This document shows, piece after piece, positions 20,664 to 27,564 of a stretch of DNA of 64,000 bases. The notes under the pieces were generated by a model, which had not been told where the DNA came from, ran no database searches, and saw only the letters and a list, made by a program, of their open reading frames with translations. The stretch's first letter is position 1, and every line of letters begins with the position of its first letter. The stretch is taken from assembly GCA_028713655.1 (NCBI GenBank), contig JAQTNW010000002.1, forward strand, positions 76,627 to 140,626, read 5' to 3'. The stretch is from Candidatus Methylacidiphilales bacterium (GTDB lineage: Bacteria; Verrucomicrobiota; Verrucomicrobiia; Methylacidiphilales; JAAUTS01). The position numbers and the translations under genes were made by a program.

Positions 20664-21649
20664 TTGGGCTGGCTGCCATCGCAGCTGTCCTGGCGGCCCT
20701 TGCCTGCGGGAGCCTTCAGGCCCAGGTGGTGGACGGCGTGGCCGCGGTGGTGAACGACAAAGTCATCACCTTCTCCCAGGTCCGCAAGGAAGTGGATCCG
20801 ACCGAGGCGCAGTACCGCCAGTTGTACAGCGGCATGGAACTGGTTGAAAAGGTCAAGGAAGCCCGCCTGAGCGCGCTCAAGGCGCTGATTGAGCGAGAAT
20901 TAATCATCCAGGAATTCACCACGGGCGGTTATTTCATCCCGGACAATGTGATTGAAGATCGGATGAAAAAAATCGTGGAAGACCAGTTTGGGGGCGACCG
21001 CGCCACGTTGATCCGTACCCTGCAGGCCCAGGGCGTTTCGATTGCCAACTTCAAGGAGAATCTCCGCAACCAAACCATCGTTCGAGGCATGCAGCAGCGC
21101 AATATTGCATCCGCCGTGATCGTTTCGCCTTATCAAATCGAACAATACTATCAGGACAACGCGCGCCTGTTTGTCCGCCCCGACGAAATCAAGCTCCGGG
21201 ACATCTTCCTGAAAAAGGGCCTGTTCAAGGACAAGAGGATTGACAAAAGTGGCCAGGAAATCGAGGTGGATCCGCAACGGATGATTATTGATGAAATTCT
21301 CGGCAAAATCAGGACCGGTTCCGATTTCGCCAGCCTCGCCCGCGGATATTCCGAAGGCGGCCAGAAAAACGAAGGGGGCGATTTGGGCTGGGTTTCCGAA
21401 TCCAGCCTCCGGTCAGAGCTGGTCAAGGTGGCGTTCAAACTTCATCCGGGCCAGAACAGTGGCGTGATCGAGACGGATGACGGCTACCACATTTTGCTGG
21501 TGGAAGAGGTGAAGAAGGCAACGGTCATGCCGATGTCCGAGGTGCGGGACCGCATTGAAAGCACGCTGCTGCAGCAGGAACGCGAGCGTCTCCAGCAGGA
21601 ATGGCTCGACAGCCTGCGCTCCAAGGCCTTTATCAAAATGTTTTTCTAG
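20639..21649 (+). CDS. SurA/PpiC-like peptidyl-prolyl isomerase, periplasmic
   Basis: A 336-residue exported chaperone-isomerase. The N-terminus MDFIVKKLIGLAAIAAVLAA with a cleavage site near SLQAQ is a signal peptide. A SurA-N-like helical domain follows (VVDGVAAVVNDKVITFSQV), then one parvulin rotamase domain (about 180-300: IKLRDIFLKKG, FASLARGYSEGG, GGDLGWV, GYHILLVEEV). SurA assists outer-membrane protein folding; E. coli SurA has two rotamase domains and this has one. The start overlaps the end of mfd by 25 bases, so translation is probably coupled, although the functions are unrelated. Confidence 0.88.
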   Translation: MDFIVKKLIGLAAIAAVLAALACGSLQAQVVDGVAAVVNDKVITFSQVRKEVDPTEAQYRQLYSGMELVEKVKEARLSALKALIERELIIQEFTTGGYFIPDNVIEDRMKKIVEDQFGGDRATLIRTLQAQGVSIANFKENLRNQTIVRGMQQRNIASAVIVSPYQIEQYYQDNARLFVRPDEIKLRDIFLKKGLFKDKRIDKSGQEIEVDPQRMIIDEILGKIRTGSDFASLARGYSEGGQKNEGGDLGWVSESSLRSELVKVAFKLHPGQNSGVIETDDGYHILLVEEVKKATVMPMSEVRDRIESTLLQQERERLQQEWLDSLRSKAFIKMFF

Positions 21650-21689
21650 GAAAAAGAAGAATGCAGAACTCGCAAGGCCGGAACCGCGG

Positions 21690-21893
21690 ACTCCGACATT
21701 CGTCGCGAGCAGGTGGACACGGATAAATGCGGATGAAAACCAGCACAGGTTCTCGCGCAGGGACGCAAAGGCGCAGAGGAAAGCCGGAAGTTAAAACATA
21801 CAAATCCGCCAAAGGTCGGATTCGCCGGGCGCGAACTTAAGACTTTAAACTGGCACAAGCAGCCTCCATCCCCCTGATAAGGGGGAAGACAAA
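21690..21893. repeat. Dispersed intergenic repeat mosaic upstream of pdxA
   Basis: The 271-bp gap before pdxA is almost entirely repeats: ctccgacattcgtcgcgagc (21691-21710), a degenerate cggataaatgcggatg piece, gacgcaaaggcgcagaggaa (about 21762-21781), a gattcgccgggcgcgaac piece similar to 14029-14047, and atccccctgataagggggaa (21869-21888). The block order resembles the gap after mdh. Confidence 0.6.
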
Positions 21894-21920
21894 GGGGTTT
21901 GTGTTGCCTGCAAAAACCTG

Positions 21921-22817
21921 ATGAAACAAAACCAGAAAACCCCGGTCATCGGCATCACCCTGGGAGACCCGGGCGGGGTGGGGCCGGAAGTTGTGGCTGC
22001 CGCCTTGCGCCGGTTTCCCGCGTCAAAATCAGGCGTCCAACTGCGGGTGCTGGGCTCGAAAGCGGGCGTTGCTCCCGGTAAGCTGACAAAACGCTCCGCT
22101 CAATACGCCATCGACGCGTTGTTGGAGTCGGTGGATTTGTTGAGACGTGGAGAAATCCAGGCGGTGGTGAACGCTCCGGTCAGCAAGGAAAACCTTTCTC
22201 GCGTGGGGTTCCGCCATCCGGGGCAGACCGAATTTTACGCGGAGGCCTTCGGACTCGGACCTGAAGAGGTCACGATGTCCATGCAATCGGACAAACTCCG
22301 TGTTTTTCTGGTTTCCACACACTGCTCCCTGAAGGAGGCCATCCGCCGACTGGATGCGGACGGGATTTGCCTCCACGCGGGCCATGCGCTGGATGTTTTG
22401 AAAAAAATGGGAATCCGCCGCCCGAGAATTGCGGTTTGTGGGCTGAATCCGCATGCGGGCGAGCACGGGCTCTTCGGCGATGAAGAAGAACGGTTCATCG
22501 AGCCGGCGGTGTTGCGGTTGCGGAAAAAATTCGGGCCGCTGTTTCACGGCCCGTTTTCGCCCGACACAGTCTTCGGCCATGCCCTTTCTGGAAAATATGA
22601 CGGGGTGCTCTGCCATTATCACGACCAGGGACTGATCCCGTTCAAGCTGGTCGCCTTCGAAGACGGGGTGAATCTGACGCTCGGCCTGCCGTTCTGGCGC
22701 TCCTCCCCGGATCACGGGACGGCGCTGGATATTGCCGGAAAGGGACTGGCATCCTGCAAGAGCTTTTTGGCGGCGTTGCGTCTCACAGCCGCTCTGGCGC
22801 GGAAGCCGGCCATATGA
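21921..22817 (+). CDS. pdxA: 4-hydroxythreonine-4-phosphate dehydrogenase
   Basis: A 298-residue enzyme of the DXP-dependent pyridoxal-phosphate pathway, oxidising 4-phosphohydroxythreonine. Family motifs are plain: IGITLGDPGGVGPEV at the N-terminus, VNAPVSKENL, GQTEFYAE, CGLNPHAGEHGLFGDEE, DTVFGHALSGKYDGVLCHYHDQGLIPFK, and the terminal HGTALDIAGKG. Metal-binding histidines lie in HPGQTEF and CHYHDQG. It is slightly short for PdxA (about 330). The stop overlaps the next gene's ATG by four bases. Confidence 0.94.
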   Translation: MKQNQKTPVIGITLGDPGGVGPEVVAAALRRFPASKSGVQLRVLGSKAGVAPGKLTKRSAQYAIDALLESVDLLRRGEIQAVVNAPVSKENLSRVGFRHPGQTEFYAEAFGLGPEEVTMSMQSDKLRVFLVSTHCSLKEAIRRLDADGICLHAGHALDVLKKMGIRRPRIAVCGLNPHAGEHGLFGDEEERFIEPAVLRLRKKFGPLFHGPFSPDTVFGHALSGKYDGVLCHYHDQGLIPFKLVAFEDGVNLTLGLPFWRSSPDHGTALDIAGKGLASCKSFLAALRLTAALARKPAI

Positions 22818-24082
22818 GCACGCCTGTTGAAACAGCCATCGGACGAATTCGCGAACAAATGCCCGCCAACGGGTTCTTCAAGGACAAAACGTGGAGAATC
22901 TCGCCGGAAGCCTTTTCGTTTGACGGGAAGACCGTTGAGACTTTGGAAAAGTTGGGGCCGCGCCTGCTTGCGTTTTTAAAGGCCGCGAACCTGTTGTATC
23001 GAAAAAGTGTGCAAGGGAAGGCGCCCGAATGGATCGCCCGCTGGCTGGACCAGGGAAAGCCGGAAGACTTGATTCAAATTTCACGTTCCGATGCGTTGCG
23101 GGATAAATTGCCCGGCATCATCAGGCCCGACTTGATTTTGACGGAGCACGGCTTTGCGCTTTCCGAAGTGGATTCGGTCCCCGGCGGGGTGGGGCTCACC
23201 GCATGGTTGAACGAAGTGTATGCCGGGCTCGGTGAAGCTGTCATCGGCGGCGCGAACAGGATGAAGGAAGCCGCAACGCGCCATTTTCCCACAGGCAGTG
23301 TGGTGATTTCCGAGGAAGCGCTCGACTACCGTCCCGAGTTCGAGTGGTTGTATGGCGCGGACCGGGTGAAGGCGGCGGAATCCTATCAATTCAATGGCGA
23401 GCCGGTTTACCGTTTTTTTGAATGTTTCGACTGGCCGAATCTGGGGGCCTTGCGGGGCAGTTGGAATGAGGGCTGCCGCTTGGACCCGCCCCTCAAACCC
23501 TTCCTCGAGGAAAAGTTGTGGCTGGCCCTTTTTTGGCTGAAGCCGCTGCAGGAATACTGGAGGCAGCAGTTGGGCGAACGTTATTACCTGGACCTGCGCG
23601 CGTTGATCCCGCAGGGCTGGGTCGTCGAGCCGGGGGTGCTTCCGCCGACGGCGGTGCTGCCGGGGCTGGAGGCGCAAAGCTGGCAGGAAGTGGCCGACTT
23701 TTCGCAGAAGGAGCGCGAGCTTATATTGAAGATCTCCGGGTTTTCGCCGCTGGCTTGGGGTTCCCGCGGGGTCACCCTGGGCTCCGATGTCAGCGGGCCC
23801 GAATGGCGGGAGGCGGTGGAGGAAGCGTTGCAGGTGTTTGCGAGATCGCCCTATATCATGCAGCGTTTTGCGAAGGGCAGGATGGTGGAGCATCCCTACT
23901 GGGACGAGCAGGCCGGGGTTTTGAAAAAGATGCAGGGCCGTGTCAGGGTTTGCCCGTATTATTTTGTGGAAGAGGAACACGCCGAATTGAAGGGGGTGCT
24001 GGTTACCCTGTGTCCCTCGGACAAGAAACTGATTCACGGGATGCAGGACGCGGTGATCGTGCCCGGCAAAAGCCAGAATTAA
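22814..24082 (+). CDS. Uncharacterised protein, possibly ATP-grasp-like
   Basis: A 422-residue soluble protein I cannot assign to a named family. Segments that look conserved are LSEVDSVPGGVGLTAWLNEV, RFFECFDWPN, LILKISGFSPLAWGSRGVTL and YIMQRFAKGRMVEHPYW. A lysine just before a glycine-rich loop (LILKISGF...WGSRGVTLG), followed later by a YIMQRF strand, resembles the ATP-binding half of ATP-grasp ligases, including circularly permuted ones such as glutathionylspermidine synthase. That is inference. It is translationally coupled to pdxA (ATGA overlap), hinting at a shared pathway or just an operon. No signal peptide. Confidence 0.6.
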   Translation: MSTPVETAIGRIREQMPANGFFKDKTWRISPEAFSFDGKTVETLEKLGPRLLAFLKAANLLYRKSVQGKAPEWIARWLDQGKPEDLIQISRSDALRDKLPGIIRPDLILTEHGFALSEVDSVPGGVGLTAWLNEVYAGLGEAVIGGANRMKEAATRHFPTGSVVISEEALDYRPEFEWLYGADRVKAAESYQFNGEPVYRFFECFDWPNLGALRGSWNEGCRLDPPLKPFLEEKLWLALFWLKPLQEYWRQQLGERYYLDLRALIPQGWVVEPGVLPPTAVLPGLEAQSWQEVADFSQKERELILKISGFSPLAWGSRGVTLGSDVSGPEWREAVEEALQVFARSPYIMQRFAKGRMVEHPYWDEQAGVLKKMQGRVRVCPYYFVEEEHAELKGVLVTLCPSDKKLIHGMQDAVIVPGKSQN

Positions 24083-24139
24083 CGCAAAGAGCATAAGACG
24101 CAAAGGCGCGGATCGTGCTCCGGAATTTAGCGGGAGCGC

Positions 24140-24234
24140 GGGCATCCTGCCCGCACCGCTGCGCATCCTGCCCGCACCGCTGCGCATCCTGCCCGCACCG
24201 CTGCGCATCCTGCCCGCACCGCTGCGCATCCTGC
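24140..24234. repeat. 21-bp tandem repeat (minisatellite)
   Basis: The unit gcgcatcctgcccgcaccgct occurs in four full copies (24140-24160, 24161-24181, 24182-24202, 24203-24223; the first begins ggg instead of gcgc-type) plus a partial fifth. At the first copy gcgggc-atcct-gcccgc forms a perfect six-pair hairpin. The unit length is a multiple of three and the array is open in several frames, but no gene spans it convincingly. The rest of the 24083-24392 gap shows a gcaaagagcataagacgcaa repeat piece and nothing else. Confidence 0.9.
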
Positions 24235-24392
24235 ACAGCGGATGCTTTTATCGCTCGTTTCGGTGTGTGTCCCCCCCCAATTTCGGCTTGTATTGATGAT
24301 GCGGGCGGACAAACTGCCTGGATGCAGCGCCAACGGCAGGTTGTTCACAATCGGGTTGCATTTGTAGGTAAAATGCCGCATGCGGCTGAACA

Positions 24393-24896
24393 ATGCTGTT
24401 TGATCATAACAAAATTATGTTTTTAGCCGATGTAATATTTCCAGCCTTTTCGGCACCATATTTTGCAGACTTCTTTTTCCCTATGGCCGCAGGGTTGGCT
24501 ATCGCCTCAGAAATATTGGTATTCAAATTCAGGTATAAATCATTACTTTCCTGGTTTCGCGCTTGCTGGTTCGCCATCCTCGCCAATATTGTTTCATGGA
24601 TTTTTGGGCTTATTCTTAGTCTTATTTTGCCAAGCGGGCTAGTTCCCAAAGTTGAGCGGGCAGGCGATCATCCGATTAGCATTATTACCCAAGGACCCAA
24701 TTTCACTATTTTGATGATATGCGGATTTATCCTGGCTTATTTATTGTCCATTTGCATTGAGTATGCCGTATGGCGACGTCTTCTTAAATCTTCCCCCTTA
24801 CCATCTCTTTTTACTACCTGCATTATCGCCAACACGGTGAGCTATTGCCTTCTCGTTAGTATTGCCTATGCTTATATTCACTTTAACTGGTGGTAA
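24393..24896 (+). CDS. Small multi-pass membrane protein, cassette-like unit 1
   Basis: A 167-residue protein of unknown function with about four transmembrane segments (FPMAAGLAIASEILVF, SWFRACWFAILANIVSWIFG, FTILMICGFILAYLLSICIE and CIIANTVSYCLLVSIAYAYI). The coding sequence is A/T-richer than its neighbours upstream, a sign of foreign origin. The start may instead be the ATG at 24417; neither has a clear ribosome site. The stop is followed within 10 bases by a ~105-bp attC-like element, as expected of an integron cassette. Confidence 0.6.
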   Translation: MLFDHNKIMFLADVIFPAFSAPYFADFFFPMAAGLAIASEILVFKFRYKSLLSWFRACWFAILANIVSWIFGLILSLILPSGLVPKVERAGDHPISIITQGPNFTILMICGFILAYLLSICIEYAVWRRLLKSSPLPSLFTTCIIANTVSYCLLVSIAYAYIHFNWW

Positions 24897-24905
24897 ATAG
24901 GAAAG

Positions 24906-25009
24906 GCCGAACAGGGTGACGGACCGCAACTGACCTAATCGCTGCGCGATTCCTTCTGCCATGCGCCGTGCGCAGCACGTCGCCCGCTGCAAGCAAGGGG
25001 CAGTTGGTC
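24906..25009 (+). repeat. attC-like element A
   Basis: A ~104-bp element begins GCCGAAC and ends near GTTGGTC. It has an internal AATCG-CTGCG-CGATT hairpin and outer segments gaccgcaactgacc and ggcagttggtc that pair imperfectly. A second element at 25430-25536 is clearly homologous (shared ctaatcg-tgcgcgattccttctg and gccgtgc blocks). Size, position just after a stop codon and imperfect dyad symmetry fit an integron attC recombination site, although the R' end departs from the consensus GTTRRRY. Confidence 0.5.
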
Positions 25010-25058
25010 ATCACGAACGGTCATTGAAATTATCCCGTGACCAGGCTAAGTTCGTGAT

Positions 25059-25250
25059 ATGAAGACCACGGGCTACACTTTCTGGCAGGACGGGGCACAC
25101 TGGCTTGGCTACCTCGACGAATATCCCGATTACTGGACGCAGGGCGAATCAGAAAAGGAATTAAGAGATAATTTAATTGATCTGTTCCAGGATCTTTCCA
25201 GTGGAGCGATACCAGCCGCCAGGCGACACGCCGAGTTGGAGGTTGCGTGA
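25059..25250 (+). CDS. hicB: HicB-family antitoxin
   Basis: A 63-residue protein with the short partial-RNase-H-like HicB fold: FWQDGAHWLGYLDEYPDYWT, QGESEKELRDNLIDLFQDL. It would neutralise the HicA toxin encoded immediately downstream with a four-base GTGA overlap. The antitoxin-first order is less usual than hicA-hicB but is known. It lacks a C-terminal DNA-binding domain, so autoregulation would need another protein or the complex. The pair lies between the two attC-like elements. Confidence 0.85.
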   Translation: MKTTGYTFWQDGAHWLGYLDEYPDYWTQGESEKELRDNLIDLFQDLSSGAIPAARRHAELEVA

Positions 25251-25426
25251 AGCAACGCGACCTGCTTAGGAAAATCGAAGATTTAGGCGCAGTATTAATC
25301 AGGCATGGAGGAAACCATGACTGGTATCAGCACCCGGAAACAAAAATTTGTCAACCGGTACCGCGCCATCGCGAGATCAATGAAAATCTTGCCCGCCACA
25401 TCATCAAAAAATTCACAAAGAAATAA
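25247..25426 (+). CDS. hicA: HicA-family mRNA interferase toxin
   Basis: A 59-residue protein starting with GTG that overlaps hicB by four bases. The sequence runs KQRDLLRKIEDLGAVLIRHG, then GNHDWYQHPET, then PVPRHREINENLARHIIKKF. That is the full HicA double-stranded-RNA-binding-like fold, with the catalytic histidine in GGNHDWY and the typical PVPRHREI segment. HicA cleaves mRNA when freed from HicB. It is short enough to escape a 60-residue length cut-off. Its stop is three bases before the second attC-like element. Confidence 0.88.
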   Translation: MKQRDLLRKIEDLGAVLIRHGGNHDWYQHPETKICQPVPRHREINENLARHIIKKFTKK

Positions 25427-25429
25427 AAG

Positions 25430-25536
25430 GCCGAACAAGGCAATGGATCGCGACTGCCCTAATCGTTGCGCGATTCCTTCTGTCATCCGCCGTGCAGGCA
25501 ACTTCGCGCGTCAGAAGCGAGGGGCGGCTGTTCAAC
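25430..25536 (+). repeat. attC-like element B
   Basis: A ~107-bp element starting GCCGAAC and ending GTTCAAC. CGAACA and TGTTC at the two ends are complementary, CTTCTG and CAGAAG pair inside, and AATCG-TTGCG-CGATT forms a small hairpin, so the whole can fold as one interrupted stem. It is roughly three-quarters identical by eye to element A. Together with A it delimits a ~525-bp unit containing only hicBA. Confidence 0.5.
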
Positions 25537-25549
25537 GTACGGGCGCAAT

Positions 25550-25903
25550 ATGAACAAGACCATCGATATCATATTTTATATGCTTCAGTTTGGGACGTTT
25601 GTCGCCGCACTCGGAGTTTCACTGTGGATATATTTCAGAACAAAATCGTACGTGCGCCTCATCCTAACTGCTTGGGGAGCAATGTTTATCTGGTCGCTTT
25701 TAAACTGCGTTTTCTTTCCACTCATTTTTCATTTAGCTGGCGTTAAAAAAGTCTTCAACTACGCACCGGAGATGACTGGAGTTGCGGCTTGTGGATTGGC
25801 GGGGTGGCTTTTTGGCATCGAACTCGCCATCATCATTTTTATCTGCCGCCTCTTATACGCAGGATTTAACCGGCTTTTCCGAAAGGCCAGACCGAAAGCC
25901 TAA
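25550..25903 (+). CDS. Small membrane protein, cassette-like unit 3
   Basis: A 117-residue protein of unknown function with three to four hydrophobic segments (IIFYMLQFGTFVAALGVSLW, LILTAWGAMFIWSLLNCVFF, ACGLAGWLFGIELAIIIFIC) and a basic tail. It starts 14 bases after attC-like element B. The stop codon lies within GCCTAAC, which matches the RYYYAAC end box of an attC site, but I cannot find a matching partner downstream. The gap to the GH16 gene (25904-26096) shows only short inverted repeats. Confidence 0.6.
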   Translation: MNKTIDIIFYMLQFGTFVAALGVSLWIYFRTKSYVRLILTAWGAMFIWSLLNCVFFPLIFHLAGVKKVFNYAPEMTGVAACGLAGWLFGIELAIIIFICRLLYAGFNRLFRKARPKA

Positions 25904-26096
25904 CTGTTTTGAAGCGTTGATCCCAAGCCTCCCTCCAAAGCGGTGTCGTCTCCATCGGGAGATCTTGACCTCCATAGTTTGAACGAAGGAGGTTGTCACC
26001 GCGCTCCATACAACTTCATTCAGGGCATTGGTGTGTCTGCAGAGTCCGACTGTGGCGGACGGCCACGGCGCTTTTTATCTGTGTTTTTCCGCAGCC

Positions 26097-27329
26097 TTAC
26101 AACCCCTGATAGACCCGGACGTAATCGATGTACATGTCGGCCAGGCCGTTGTAGCGCGACAGGTTCACGGGCCAGCCGCCGCCGGTGGCCAGGTTGATCA
26201 TGAAAAATAACGGGTACTTCCTGGAAACAGCGAACGTTTTGTGGCGGCCCACTTCAATGTTGTCGCAATAATACACCGTGTCCGACTCCGTGACCAGGCA
26301 GCCGTAGATATGGAATGTCTCATACCATGTGGAGGGGATGCCGAACTTGTTCATCCGGATCGGATTCTTAAGCGCTTTGAAGGCGGCGTCTGCAGTGGCC
26401 ACGGCAGCCTTGCTTTGACCCCATGCGTGCGGGGTGACCATATAGCCGTCGCCGGCATTTGGTTCATGCGGCCCTTCTCCGCCATAGCCTTCAATAATGT
26501 CCAACTCATCGCAAGGGACGTCGTGGCCTTGGACATGGTCGGTCATGTAATCGGTCATCAGCCAGAAGGCCGGCCAGGTGCCGATGGCGTTCGGGCCGAT
26601 CAAGCGGCATTCAAAATAGCAGGGGATCTTGGCCGTGAATCCGCTGGCGTCGTTTTTCATCGAGGAAATCAGGCCTGCGCTATGGGCCGATTCACTGGCA
26701 CGGATGCGGAGATAACTGTCCACTTGAGTGAAGGGATTGTTGGGCTTCTCAAAACTTGTGAACGGCAGCGTACTGAAATCGGTGCTGCCATTCGGCGGTT
26801 TGTGGTCGTAGTAGGTAGCCTTGGGATCGGTGCCGGAGATGGAGAGCGGCTTGTCGAAGTCGTCTGAAAAGGCCAGCATCATGCCTTGGGCCGCGGGGGG
26901 CGGGTCCTTCGGGATTCCTTCATTCCAGGATACCCCGCCCTGGTTGTAGAGTTGGAGATAACAATTGTCCTTCAAGGTTCCGTTGTTGCCCTGGATGCGC
27001 ACGTTGATAGGCCCGTGCGGATATTTGTCGGCCGGGAAAATGATCGAGCCGTTGCCTTGATCGTCCAAGGTGACTTCGCCCACGGTTGAATCGGATCCAA
27101 AAGCAGGCCCTTGCTGCCAGCACTTCACGGTGACTGTCTTGAAGCCCGGCGCGGCAATGGAGATCGGGGTGTCGCCCTTGATATCGGAGCAATAAGACGG
27201 GGAACTGACACGGATTTTGCCTGCGGCGTGAGTGGTTGTGGGAAGGGCGCAGGCGAGCAATAAGGCCGCGAGAGAGGCAGTGAAAGAGGCGTAGAGATCG
27301 GGTTTTTTTCGGATGGTTTGCATATTCAT
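26097..27329 (-). CDS. Secreted glycoside hydrolase family 16 protein
   Basis: A 410-residue exported beta-glycanase. A signal peptide ends near TTTHAAG (about residue 36). Residues about 38-130 look like a beta-sandwich accessory domain. The GH16 jelly-roll fold (about 150-408) carries the active-site motif DELDIIE with E275 as nucleophile, D277 and E280 as acid/base. IGTWPAFWLM and FFMINLATGGGWP are also typical. GH16 enzymes cut beta-1,3/1,4-glucans or galactans. It diverges from the polysaccharide assembly operon across 235 bp, so it may trim or release the cell's own polymer. Foraging is an alternative. Confidence 0.9.
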   Translation of the reverse strand: MNMQTIRKKPDLYASFTASLAALLLACALPTTTHAAGKIRVSSPSYCSDIKGDTPISIAAPGFKTVTVKCWQQGPAFGSDSTVGEVTLDDQGNGSIIFPADKYPHGPINVRIQGNNGTLKDNCYLQLYNQGGVSWNEGIPKDPPPAAQGMMLAFSDDFDKPLSISGTDPKATYYDHKPPNGSTDFSTLPFTSFEKPNNPFTQVDSYLRIRASESAHSAGLISSMKNDASGFTAKIPCYFECRLIGPNAIGTWPAFWLMTDYMTDHVQGHDVPCDELDIIEGYGGEGPHEPNAGDGYMVTPHAWGQSKAAVATADAAFKALKNPIRMNKFGIPSTWYETFHIYGCLVTESDTVYYCDNIEVGRHKTFAVSRKYPLFFMINLATGGGWPVNLSRYNGLADMYIDYVRVYQGL

Positions 27330-27439
27330 GGTTGGATGGGAGGGGTTGAGGGGTGTGGCTTGGAATCAGATTAGGGTGTTTGAAACGAACAGGTCAACAG
27401 TTTAGCCCGGAGTTTCACCCCATTCTTAAAACACCTGCA

Positions 27440-27564
27440 AAGCTTGGGAATCTAATTATTTAAATAGGTAACTCATTTAACTGAATAAGGGAAATTAAAC
27501 ATTTAAATTTGGAGGCTTTCCTACTTGCAAGTTGGCAAGCTGCTTGCTTACGTACAGCCATTCT
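27440..27564 (+). promoter_or_regulatory. Candidate control region of the polysaccharide assembly operon
   Basis: An A/T-rich stretch contains the perfect inverted repeat TTAAAT-N9-ATTTAA (27460-27480) and a second atttaaat palindrome. About 45 bp further, four CTTGC/GCAAG half-sites are packed into 27524-27547 (CTTGC, GCAAG, GCAAG, CTTGC). This is just upstream of the ATG at 27565 and would suit binding of a dimeric regulator. No regulator gene is adjacent, and no confident -35/-10 pair is called. Confidence 0.4.

Noticed and set aside
23081-24229. 382-codon minus-strand frame starting with a repeated MRSGAGR motif
   Set aside because: The N-terminal repeat is just the 21-bp minisatellite translated, and the rest is antisense to the pdxA-coupled gene.
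24140-24234. Possible CRISPR array
   Set aside because: The 21-bp units are directly abutted with no unique spacers, and there are no cas genes in the window.
26241-26867. 208-codon plus-strand frame inside the GH16 gene
   Set aside because: The GH16 catalytic motif is intact on the minus strand; this frame has no recognisable features.
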